Shown here one piece after another: positions 32,312 through 40,442 of a stretch of 64,000 bases of DNA (positions are counted from its first letter, which is position 1; the number at the start of each line of letters is the position of its first letter). The DNA comes from JBGQOJ01 sp052119585 (GTDB lineage: Bacteria > Pseudomonadota > Alphaproteobacteria > Rhodobacterales > Rhodobacteraceae): the NCBI RefSeq assembly GCF_052119585.1, contig NZ_JBGQOJ010000001.1, forward strand, positions 248,001 through 312,000, given 5' to 3'. A model generated the notes under the pieces. It saw only the letters and a program-made list of their open reading frames with translations, was not told the DNA's origin and did no database searches. The position numbers and the translations under genes are program-made.

Positions 32312-32632
32312 ATGAAACAGCAGTTCATCCTACTCTCGTTCGGCTTCGGCGCCCTGATACTGGCGACGGGGCACGCCTTTGCGCAACCTCTGGACCGCTG
32401 CGCCGACCGCGCCCACGTCCTGTCCCGACTGGCCGACGCTTACGGCGAAACACGGCAAAGCATCGGGCTTGCCTCGAACAACTCTGTGCTGGAGACATTC
32501 GCCTCCGCAACCACCGGAACCTGGACAATCACCGTCACCTCGCCCGACGGCACCACCTGCCTCGTCGCCTCGGGGCGCGCCTTCGAAACCCTCGCGGGCA
32601 ACCCCGCTCCCTCCTCCGCACCGAACCTTTAG
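32312..32632 (+). CDS. Small predicted secreted protein
   Basis: A 106-residue protein with a signal peptide ending near GHAFA-QP (residue 23), two mature cysteines (CADRAHVLSRLADAYGE and TTCLVASG) and a proline/serine tail. ATG 32312 has AAGGA 9 bases upstream. It is divergent from mcl2 and its stop overlaps that of the converging TSUP gene. Function unknown. Confidence 0.7.
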   Translation: MKQQFILLSFGFGALILATGHAFAQPLDRCADRAHVLSRLADAYGETRQSIGLASNNSVLETFASATTGTWTITVTSPDGTTCLVASGRAFETLAGNPAPSSAPNL

Positions 32633-33381
32633 CTTAACGCGTCCACAATCAGCTTGGTGCCGGTGCAGACCAGAAACACATAGGTCACGCCAAAAAAGAT
32701 CCGCTCCGGCAGCAAGCGATGGGCATAGACCCCAAGATAGACGCCGGCAAAGGCAACAGGTGCCAGAAACACATTGGCCAGCGCGGTCTCTTTCGAAAAG
32801 ATACCAAGCGCGAAATAGGGTATGAATTTCATCAGGTTGATCGCCCAGAACACCAGCACCGTGGTGCCCTGATAGGCCGTCTTGCTGAGCGGCTTGGACA
32901 GCAGGTAAACTGCGGCGGGCGGCCCGCCGGCATGACTGATAAAACTGGTAAAACCCGCCGCCATACCGGCCAGCATCCCCGCCGCGCGCCCCATCGGTTG
33001 CCTCGCGGGCCTGATCCATCCCCGTTTCCGTCCGATCTGGAAGGCCACAAATCCAACCGCCAAAGCCCCGATCATCAGCTTGAACACATCCGGATTGGCG
33101 ATCCCGTAGAGCGCCGCGCCCAGCGCCACGCCCGGCACGCTTCCGATCATCAGATTTCTGGCCGACGTCCAGTCCCACTTCTTCCAGTAGGGCCGCAGCG
33201 CCGTCACATCCATCAGCATCAAAAGTGGCAGCATCAAACCAACTGCCTGCCCCGGCGTCAGAATCAGCGCAAGGAACGGCGTGGCGGCAAACGCCGCCCC
33301 CGACCCGAACCCGCCCTTGGAAATCCCCGCAAACAGCACCGCCGGAACCGCAAACAGAAAAAACGTCACATCCAGCGTCAT
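32629..33381 (-). CDS. TSUP (TauE/SafE) family transporter
   Basis: A 250-residue membrane protein with the TSUP motifs GISKGGFGSGAAFAATPFLA near residue 20 and AGFTSFISHAGGPPAAVYLL near 140. It is shorter than, and not closely like, the TauE/SafE protein at 12501-13418. Substrate (an organic or sulfur oxyanion) unknown. ATG 33381 has GGAG 5 bases upstream. The gene converges with the small secreted protein gene with overlapping stops. Confidence 0.9.
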   Translation of the reverse strand: MTLDVTFFLFAVPAVLFAGISKGGFGSGAAFAATPFLALILTPGQAVGLMLPLLMLMDVTALRPYWKKWDWTSARNLMIGSVPGVALGAALYGIANPDVFKLMIGALAVGFVAFQIGRKRGWIRPARQPMGRAAGMLAGMAAGFTSFISHAGGPPAAVYLLSKPLSKTAYQGTTVLVFWAINLMKFIPYFALGIFSKETALANVFLAPVAFAGVYLGVYAHRLLPERIFFGVTYVFLVCTGTKLIVDALS

Positions 33382-33545
33382 GGCCACTCCAAATCCGCAA
33401 TTTCCGCAGTATCCCACTGCCTTAGCCGATATAACGCACCCTGTGCATCCCCTTTTCAACCGGATGCCGCGGCGCGGCACTCTTGCGCGATCCGTTCTAA
33501 AGGACTACGCAAACGGCGAAATTAAACCCACCGGAGATCATACTC

Positions 33546-34508
33546 ATGGCCAGACCAAAGATCGCCCTCATCGGCGCCGGACAAATCGGGGGCACCCTCG
33601 CCCACCTCGCTGCGATGAAAGAACTCGGCGACGTCATCCTCTTTGACATCGCCGAAGGCATTCCCCAGGGCAAAGCGCTCGACATCGCAGAATCCGGTCC
33701 CTCCGAGGGTTTCGATGCCGTGATGAAGGGCACCAATGACTACGCCGACATCGCAGGCGCCGACGTCTGCATCGTCACCGCCGGTGTCGCCCGCAAGCCC
33801 GGCATGAGCCGCGATGACCTGCTGGGCATCAACCTTAAAGTAATGAAATCCGTGGGCGAGGGCATCGCAGCCCATGCGCCGAACGCCTTTGTCATCTGCA
33901 TCACCAACCCGCTCGACGCGATGGTCTGGGCGCTGCAACAGTTCTCGGGCCTGCCGTCGAACAAAGTCTGCGGCATGGCCGGGGTTCTCGACTCCGCCCG
34001 CTTCCGCCACTTCCTGTCGGTAGAATTCAACGTCTCGATGCGCGATGTCACGGCCTTCGTTCTGGGCGGCCACGGCGACACGATGGTGCCGCTGGCCCGC
34101 TACTCCACCGTTGGCGGCATCCCGCTCCCCGACCTTGTGTCGATGGGTTGGACCACACAGGACAAGCTGGATGCGATCATCCAGCGCACCCGCGACGGCG
34201 GTGCAGAAATCGTCGGCCTGCTGAAAACCGGCTCTGCGTTCTATGCCCCCGCCACCTCGGCCATCGAAATGGCAGAGGCCTACCTGAAAGACCAAAAGCG
34301 CGTGCTGCCTTGCGCGGCCTATGTTGACGGTGCCTTCGGCCTGAACGGGTTCTACGTCGGCGTGCCCACCGTGATCGGTGCCGGCGGCATCGAACGTGTG
34401 GTCGACATCAAGATGACAAAAGACGAGCAGACCATGTTCGACAAATCCGTCGACGCCGTCAAAGGTCTGGTTGCCGCCTGCAAGGAAATCGATCCCTCGC
34501 TGGCCTGA
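33546..34508 (+). CDS. mdh: Malate dehydrogenase
   Basis: Mdh oxidises malate to oxaloacetate with NAD in the TCA cycle. The 320-residue LDH-like protein has the NAD motif GAGQIGGTLAHLAA near residue 9, the mobile-loop arginines in AGVARKPGMSRDDLL near 81, and the catalytic His in GGHGDTMVPL near 175. ATG 33546 has CCGGAG 9 bases upstream. A strong terminator follows, so mdh is separate from the sucC transcript. Confidence 0.97.
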   Translation: MARPKIALIGAGQIGGTLAHLAAMKELGDVILFDIAEGIPQGKALDIAESGPSEGFDAVMKGTNDYADIAGADVCIVTAGVARKPGMSRDDLLGINLKVMKSVGEGIAAHAPNAFVICITNPLDAMVWALQQFSGLPSNKVCGMAGVLDSARFRHFLSVEFNVSMRDVTAFVLGGHGDTMVPLARYSTVGGIPLPDLVSMGWTTQDKLDAIIQRTRDGGAEIVGLLKTGSAFYAPATSAIEMAEAYLKDQKRVLPCAAYVDGAFGLNGFYVGVPTVIGAGGIERVVDIKMTKDEQTMFDKSVDAVKGLVAACKEIDPSLA

Positions 34509-34530
34509 TTGCTGCCACCTCAAGTTCAAA

Positions 34531-34557
34531 AGAGCGCCCTTGCGGCGCTCTTTTTTT
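34531..34557 (+). terminator. Rho-independent terminator after mdh
   Basis: AGAGCGCC / GGCGCTCT form an 8-bp stem with a CTTGC loop followed by seven T, 22 bases after the mdh stop. Confidence 0.93.
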
Positions 34558-34883
34558 ATCCACTCCCCTCTTGTTGGTCCAAATATCCTCGCCGAAGGCC
34601 ACCCGAGCCACCGCACAGCGGGGGCGAGACAAAAGTAATCGCGCGGCACGTGCGCCCGCCACCTTGATCAATCCCCCGCATTTCATGCTAATTTTACGCA
34701 TCGCGCCCCCGAATCACTTCAACTCCTTTTGGAATCCGCAATTTGTGATCACACATTTTCGACCTGTGATCACAAATGCACGAATTATCACCCCAAACCC
34801 CCGCCCAGCGTCGAAATGCGTTTATCCACACCCCCGTCCTGTGGCATGACGACCGCGAATTGCACTAAGAACGGGACAGTTTC
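34558..34883. promoter_or_regulatory. Intergenic control region of the suc operon
   Basis: This gene-free stretch, the longest in the window, holds a copy of the dispersed repeat (34571-34600, TTGGTCCAAATATCCTCGCC) and, further in, the GTGATCAC box pair at 34743-34775. The last 110 bases should contain the promoter and a long leader; I see no clear -35/-10 pair and no riboswitch fold that I can defend. Confidence 0.6.
34743..34775. promoter_or_regulatory. Paired GTGATCAC operators upstream of sucC
   Basis: TTGTGATCACAC (34743-34754) and CTGTGATCACAA (34764-34775) have centres exactly 21 bp apart, two helical turns, the same as the pair upstream of sdhC. They lie about 115-136 bases upstream of the sucC start. 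Confidence 0.68.
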
Positions 34884-36077
34884 GTGAACATTCATGAATA
34901 CCAGGCGAAGGCACTCCTTCGCAGCTACGGCGCCCCTGTCAGCGATGGCCGCGTCGTCCTCAAAGCCGAAGACGCGAAAACCGCAGCGGGCGAAATGGAC
35001 GGACCGCTCTGGGTCGTCAAGGCGCAGATCCACGCAGGTGGCCGCGGCAAGGGCCACTTCCTCGAAGCCGACGCTGGCGAAAAGGGCGGCGTCCGCCTGA
35101 CCAAATCGGTCGAGGAAGCCGCGACAGAGGCGAAAAAGATGCTGGGCCGCACGCTGGTCACGCATCAGACCGGCCCTGCCGGCAAACAAGTGAACCGCGT
35201 CTACATCGAAGACGGCTCGGGCATCACAACCGAACTTTACCTCGCGCTGCTGGTCGACCGGCAGACCTCGTCTGTTTCCTTTGTCTGCTCGACAGAGGGC
35301 GGCATGGACATCGAGGAAGTGGCCGCCTCCACCCCCGAGAAAATCCTGACGTTCTCGGTTGACCCCGCCGCCGGTTACCAGGCCTTCCACGGCCGCCGCA
35401 TCGCCTTCGCCCTCGGTCTTGAGGGCGCGCAGGTCAAACAGTGCGTCGGGCTGATGGCCCTGCTCTACAAAGCCTTCGTCGAGAAGGATATGGAGATGCT
35501 GGAAATCAACCCGCTGATCGTCACCGACAAGGGTGACCTCAAGGTGCTTGACGCCAAGGTCAGCTTTGACGGCAACGCGCTTTACCGCCACTCCGACATC
35601 ATGGCGCTGCGCGACGAAACCGAAGAAGACGCCAAAGAACTGGCCGCATCCAAGTTCGACCTGAACTATATCGCGCTTGACGGTGAAATCGGCTGCATGG
35701 TCAACGGTGCCGGCCTTGCCATGGCGACGATGGACATCATCAAACTCTACGGTGCCGAACCCGCCAACTTCCTCGACGTGGGCGGCGGCGCGACCAAGGA
35801 AAAAGTCACCGAGGCGTTCAAGATCATCACCTCCGACCCGCAGGTCAAAGGTATCCTTGTGAACATCTTCGGCGGAATCATGCGCTGCGACGTGATCGCA
35901 GAGGGCGTGATCGCTGCGGTGAAAGAGGTCGGCCTCAAGGTTCCGCTCGTCGTGCGCCTTGAAGGCACGAATGTCGAAAAGGGCAAGGACATCATCCGCA
36001 ACTCTGGCCTCGACGTGATCGCGGCAGACGACCTGAAAGACGGCGCAGAGAAAATCGTGAAAGCGGTGAAAGGTTAA
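34884..36077 (+). CDS. sucC: Succinyl-CoA synthetase, beta subunit (ADP-forming)
   Basis: With SucD it converts succinyl-CoA to succinate with ATP formation. The 397-residue protein starts MNIHEYQAKALLRSYGAPV and shows the ATP-grasp segments PLWVVKAQIHAGGRGKGHF near residue 42, LEINPLIVTDKG near 205 and DVGGGATKEKVTEAF near 297. The start codon is GTG 34884, with GGGACAG upstream. It opens the operon sucC-sucD-DUF805-sucA-sucB-MAPEG-lpdA. Confidence 0.97.
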   Translation: MNIHEYQAKALLRSYGAPVSDGRVVLKAEDAKTAAGEMDGPLWVVKAQIHAGGRGKGHFLEADAGEKGGVRLTKSVEEAATEAKKMLGRTLVTHQTGPAGKQVNRVYIEDGSGITTELYLALLVDRQTSSVSFVCSTEGGMDIEEVAASTPEKILTFSVDPAAGYQAFHGRRIAFALGLEGAQVKQCVGLMALLYKAFVEKDMEMLEINPLIVTDKGDLKVLDAKVSFDGNALYRHSDIMALRDETEEDAKELAASKFDLNYIALDGEIGCMVNGAGLAMATMDIIKLYGAEPANFLDVGGGATKEKVTEAFKIITSDPQVKGILVNIFGGIMRCDVIAEGVIAAVKEVGLKVPLVVRLEGTNVEKGKDIIRNSGLDVIAADDLKDGAEKIVKAVKG

Positions 36078-36081
36078 TCCA

Positions 36082-36963
36082 ATGGCAATTCTCGTAAACG
36101 AAAACACCAAAGTGATCTGTCAGGGCTTCACCGGCAGCCAGGGTACGTTCCATTCGGAACAGGCGATCGCCTATGGCACCAAAATGGTTGGCGGCGTGAC
36201 CCCAGGCAAGGGTGGTCAGACCCACCTGAACCTGCCCGTCTTCAACTCGGTCCACGAGGCCCGCGAGATCACCGGCGCCAATGCCTCTGTGATCTATGTT
36301 CCGCCGCCCTTCGCCGCGGATAGTATCCTCGAGGCCATCGACGCCGAGATGGAACTGATCATCTGCATCACCGAAGGTATTCCCGTGCTGGACATGATGA
36401 AGGTCAAGCGCGTTCTGGCAGGTTCCAAATCGCGGCTGATCGGCCCGAACTGCCCCGGTGTGATCACGCCCGACGCCTGCAAAATTGGCATCATGCCCGG
36501 TCACATCCACAAGCGTGGCTCGGTCGGCGTTGTGTCCCGCTCCGGCACCCTGACCTACGAGGCGGTCAAGCAGACCTCCGACTCCGGTCTGGGCCAGTCC
36601 ACCGCTGTGGGCATCGGCGGCGACCCGATCAAAGGCACCGAGCATATCGACATCCTCGAAATGTTCCTGGCCGACCCCGAAACCCACTCGATCATCATGA
36701 TCGGTGAAATCGGCGGCTCTGCCGAAGAGGAAGCGGCGCAGTTCCTGGCGGACGAACGGAAAAAAGGCCGCTGGAAGCCGACCGCAGGCTTTATCGCGGG
36801 CCGCACAGCCCCCAAAGGCCGTCGCATGGGCCATGCGGGCGCAATCGTCGCCGGTGGCAAGGGCGACGCGGAATCCAAGATCGAAGCGATGAAATCCGCA
36901 GGGATCATCGTGGCCGACAGCCCGGCTACTCTGGGCGAGGCTGTCCTGAAGGCCATCGGCTAA
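36082..36963 (+). CDS. sucD: Succinyl-CoA synthetase, alpha subunit
   Basis: The 293-residue subunit carries the CoA-binding motif GFTGSQGTFHSEQAI near residue 16, a second nucleotide-fold segment LIGPNCPGVITP near 118, and the phospho-histidine in GRRMGHAGAIVAGGKG near 250. It starts 4 bases after sucC. Confidence 0.97.
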   Translation: MAILVNENTKVICQGFTGSQGTFHSEQAIAYGTKMVGGVTPGKGGQTHLNLPVFNSVHEAREITGANASVIYVPPPFAADSILEAIDAEMELIICITEGIPVLDMMKVKRVLAGSKSRLIGPNCPGVITPDACKIGIMPGHIHKRGSVGVVSRSGTLTYEAVKQTSDSGLGQSTAVGIGGDPIKGTEHIDILEMFLADPETHSIIMIGEIGGSAEEEAAQFLADERKKGRWKPTAGFIAGRTAPKGRRMGHAGAIVAGGKGDAESKIEAMKSAGIIVADSPATLGEAVLKAIG

Positions 36964-36967
36964 GCCC

Positions 36968-37486
36968 TTGTCCTTCACCGACGCCATAAAGACGTGTTTT
37001 CGAAAATACGTCACCTTCTCGGGGCGCGCCACGCGTCCCGAGTATTGGTATTTTATCCTTTTCGTCTTTCTGGGCTCGATCTTGGCAAACATTCTGGACG
37101 CGTTGGTTTTCGGCAGCGCCACCATTGAAACCGCGCCCGGATCGTTCGAATACCGCTCGAACGGGCCGCTTGCCGCAATCTTTGGCCTTGGCACCTTCCT
37201 GCCCTCGATCTCTGCCGGATGGCGACGCATGCATGACACAGGTAAATCCGGCCTGTTCCTGCTCTACCCGATGATAGTCATGATCGGCATGGGCAGCTTT
37301 GCCGGCCTGATGGGTCTCGGGGCCGATATCGGCTCTGCCCCGCTGTCCGGGATCACTGCCATTGTCCTTGGCCTGTGTGTCATTGTCTTCATCCTCTCTC
37401 CCTTTCTGGTGCTTTGGTGGCTGACGCGCCCCTCGCAACCCGTTTCCAACTCCTACGGTCCCAACCCTCACGAGGTCCCCCAATGA
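36968..37486 (+). CDS. DUF805 family membrane protein
   Basis: A 172-residue protein with four to five membrane helices and the DUF805 signature: FSGRATRPEYWYFILF near residue 17 and GWRRMHDTGKSGLFLLYP near 82. The likely start is TTG 36968, four bases after the sucD stop, with no good ribosome binding site, which points to coupling or low expression. Its stop overlaps the sucA start (ATGA). Function unknown; its place inside the suc operon is notable. Confidence 0.85.
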   Translation: MSFTDAIKTCFRKYVTFSGRATRPEYWYFILFVFLGSILANILDALVFGSATIETAPGSFEYRSNGPLAAIFGLGTFLPSISAGWRRMHDTGKSGLFLLYPMIVMIGMGSFAGLMGLGADIGSAPLSGITAIVLGLCVIVFILSPFLVLWWLTRPSQPVSNSYGPNPHEVPQ

Positions 37487-40437
37487 CCGACCATCCCGCG
37501 AACGACCAGTTTCACGCCTCGTCCTTCCTGCAAGGGCATAACGCGGAATACATCGAACAGCTTTACGCCCGCTACGCGAACGACCCCGATGCGGTCGACG
37601 AGGCGTGGCAGCAGTTCTTCAGCGCCCTTGGCGATGCGGATATGGATGTCAAACGCGAGGCCGCAGGCCCAAGCTGGGCGCGCGCCGACTGGCCCCCCGC
37701 GCCGAACGACGACCTGACAGCCGCGCTGGATGGCCAATGGGCCGCAGAGCCGGCCAAAGCCGCCGAAAAGATCACCGCCAAAGCAGAATCCGCCGGTGTC
37801 AAAGTGTCTGACGATCAGATCAAACGCGCCGTCCTGGACAGCATCCGCGCGCTGATGATCATCCGCGCCTACCGGATTCGCGGCCACCTCGCCGCCGACC
37901 TTGACCCGCTGAAACTGGCCGACACCGCGCCGCACCCCGAACTTGACCCGAAATCCTATGGCTTCACCGAAGCCGACATGGATCGCCCGATCTTCATCGA
38001 CAACGTGCTTGGCCTGCAACTCGCCTCGATGCGCCAGATCATCGACATCGTAAAGCGCACCTATTGCGGCACCTTCGCCCTGCAATACATGCATATTTCC
38101 GATCCCGAACAATCCAGCTGGCTGAAAGAGCGGATCGAAGGCTACGGCAAGGAAATCTCGTTCACCCGCGAAGGTCGCCGCGCGATCCTGAACAAACTGG
38201 TCGAGGCCGAGGGATTCGAGAAGTTCCTGCACGTCAAATACATGGGCACAAAGCGCTTTGGCCTTGATGGCGGTGAATCGCTGATCCCCGCGATGGAGCA
38301 GGTGATCAAACGGGGCGGCGCATTGGGCGTCAAGGAAATCGTCATCGGCATGCCACACCGGGGCCGCCTGTCGGTTCTGGCCAACGTCATGGCGAAACCC
38401 TACCGCGCGATTTTCAACGAATTTCAGGGCGGCAGCTACAAACCCGAAGACGTCGACGGCTCTGGCGATGTGAAATACCACCTTGGCGCCTCGTCCGACC
38501 GGGTGTTCGACGACAACACCGTCCACCTGTCGCTGACCGCAAACCCCAGCCACCTCGAGGCCGTGAACCCCGTGGTTCTGGGCAAGGCCCGCGCGAAACA
38601 GTTTCAGGCCCATGACGCCGACCGCACCACCGTTCTGCCCGTGCTGTTGCACGGCGATGCGGCCTTTGCCGGTCAGGGCGTTGTTGCCGAATGTTTCGGT
38701 CTGTCCGGTCTTGTCGGCCATAAAACCGGCGGCACGATGCACATCGTGGTGAACAACCAGATCGGTTTCACCACCGCGCCGCATTTCTCGCGCTCGTCGC
38801 CCTACCCCACGGACATCGCGCTGATGGTCGAGGCGCCGATCTTCCACGTCAACGGCGACGACCCCGAGGCCGTGGTGCATGCCGCCCGCGTTGCCACCGA
38901 ATTCCGCCAGAAGTTCCACAAGGACGTGGTTCTGGACATCATCTGCTACCGCCGCTTCGGACACAACGAAGGCGACGAACCGATGTTCACCAACCCGTTG
39001 ATGTACACAACGATCAAAAAGCAGAAAACCACGCTTCAGCTTTACACCGACCGTTTGGTCAAGGACGGCCTGATCCCCGAGGGCGAGATCGAGGATATGA
39101 AAGCCGCGTTTCAGGCCCGCCTGAACGAGGAATTCGAGGCTGGCAAAGACTACAAGCCGAACAAGGCCGACTGGCTCGATGGCCGCTGGTCGCACCTGAA
39201 CAAGCAGGGCGAGAAATATCAGCGCGGCAAGACTGCGGTCAAAGAGGCGGCGCTGCGCGAAGTCGGCACCGCGCTGACCCGCGCCCCCGACGGGTTCGAC
39301 CTGCACAAAACCGTCGCCCGCCAATTGGAAACCAAAGCCGAAATGTTCAACTCTGGCAAGGGCTTCGATTGGGCAACAGCCGAGGCACTGGCCTTTGGCT
39401 CTCTCGAACTCGAAGGCTATCCAATACGCCTGTCCGGTCAGGATTCCACCCGCGGCACGTTCAGCCACCGCCACTCTGCCTTCATCGACCAGTCGACCGA
39501 AGAACGCTACTACCCCCTGAACAACATCCGCGAGGGGCAGGCCCGTTACGAGGTCATCGACTCGATGTTGTCGGAATATGCCGTGCTCGGTTTTGAATAC
39601 GGCTACTCGCTGTCAGAGCCAAACACCCTGGTTCTGTGGGAGGCGCAGTTCGGCGACTTCGCCAACGGCGCGCAGATCATGTTCGATCAGTTCATCTCAT
39701 CGGGCGAGGCGAAATGGCTGCGCATGTCGGGTCTCGTGATGCTGCTGCCGCACGGCTACGAAGGTCAGGGGCCGGAACACTCCTCCGCCCGTCTGGAACG
39801 CTTTCTGACGATGTGCGGCGGCGACAACTGGATCGTTGCCAACTGCACCACGCCCGCCAACTACTTCCACATCCTGCGCCGCCAGTTGCATCGCAGCTAC
39901 CGCAAGCCGCTGGTCCTGATGACCCCGAAATCGCTGCTGCGCCACAAGATGGCCGTCTCTAACTTCGAGGATTTCACCACCGGCAGCTCGTTCCACCGCA
40001 TCCTTTGGGACGACGCGGAAAAGGGCAATTCGGACACCACACTGGCCTCCGATGACAAGATCAGGCGCGTCGTCATGTGCTCTGGCAAGGTCTACTATGA
40101 CCTGCTGGAAGAACGAGACGCCCGTGGCATCACCGATGTCTATCTGCTGCGGGTGGAACAGTTCTATCCGTTCCCGGCCATGTCGCTGATCAAGGAACTG
40201 AACCGCTTCACCGACGCCGATGTCGTCTGGTGTCAGGAAGAACCCAAAAATCAGGGCGGCTGGACCTTCATGGAACCCAATATCGAATGGGTTCTCAGCC
40301 GCATCAAAGGCGGCAAAGCCAAACGCGCATCCTATGCGGGCCGCGCCGCTGCCGCCTCTCCGGCCACAGGTCTGGCCAGCCAACACAAAGCACAACAAGC
40401 CGCGCTGATTAACGACGCGCTGACAATCGAAGGGTAA
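37483..40437 (+). CDS. sucA: 2-oxoglutarate dehydrogenase E1 component
   Basis: SucA decarboxylates 2-oxoglutarate with thiamine diphosphate and passes the succinyl group to SucB. The 984-residue protein begins with the E2-binding region (SSFLQGHNAEYIEQLYARYA), then MPHRGRLSVLANVM near residue 290 and the ThDP motif LHGDAAFAGQGVVAECFGLS near 390 with VVNNQIGF. ATG 37483 overlaps DUF805 by 4 bases. Length matches proteobacterial E1o. Confidence 0.97.
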   Translation: MTDHPANDQFHASSFLQGHNAEYIEQLYARYANDPDAVDEAWQQFFSALGDADMDVKREAAGPSWARADWPPAPNDDLTAALDGQWAAEPAKAAEKITAKAESAGVKVSDDQIKRAVLDSIRALMIIRAYRIRGHLAADLDPLKLADTAPHPELDPKSYGFTEADMDRPIFIDNVLGLQLASMRQIIDIVKRTYCGTFALQYMHISDPEQSSWLKERIEGYGKEISFTREGRRAILNKLVEAEGFEKFLHVKYMGTKRFGLDGGESLIPAMEQVIKRGGALGVKEIVIGMPHRGRLSVLANVMAKPYRAIFNEFQGGSYKPEDVDGSGDVKYHLGASSDRVFDDNTVHLSLTANPSHLEAVNPVVLGKARAKQFQAHDADRTTVLPVLLHGDAAFAGQGVVAECFGLSGLVGHKTGGTMHIVVNNQIGFTTAPHFSRSSPYPTDIALMVEAPIFHVNGDDPEAVVHAARVATEFRQKFHKDVVLDIICYRRFGHNEGDEPMFTNPLMYTTIKKQKTTLQLYTDRLVKDGLIPEGEIEDMKAAFQARLNEEFEAGKDYKPNKADWLDGRWSHLNKQGEKYQRGKTAVKEAALREVGTALTRAPDGFDLHKTVARQLETKAEMFNSGKGFDWATAEALAFGSLELEGYPIRLSGQDSTRGTFSHRHSAFIDQSTEERYYPLNNIREGQARYEVIDSMLSEYAVLGFEYGYSLSEPNTLVLWEAQFGDFANGAQIMFDQFISSGEAKWLRMSGLVMLLPHGYEGQGPEHSSARLERFLTMCGGDNWIVANCTTPANYFHILRRQLHRSYRKPLVLMTPKSLLRHKMAVSNFEDFTTGSSFHRILWDDAEKGNSDTTLASDDKIRRVVMCSGKVYYDLLEERDARGITDVYLLRVEQFYPFPAMSLIKELNRFTDADVVWCQEEPKNQGGWTFMEPNIEWVLSRIKGGKAKRASYAGRAAAASPATGLASQHKAQQAALINDALTIEG

Positions 40438-40442
40438 GTACC

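Noticed and set aside
12501..33381. The two TauE/SafE-type transporters as a recent duplication
   Set aside because: They differ in length (305 and 250 residues), glycine-motif sequence and neighbours, so they are distant family members.
34558..34883. Possible structured leader (suc-type RNA motif) before sucC
   Set aside because: The region shows the repeat copy and the operator pair, but I could not find a consistent stem arrangement beyond those.
37468..39474. A 668-codon open frame opposite sucA
   Set aside because: It is antisense to sucA, which has all its motifs; no ribosome binding site or family likeness.
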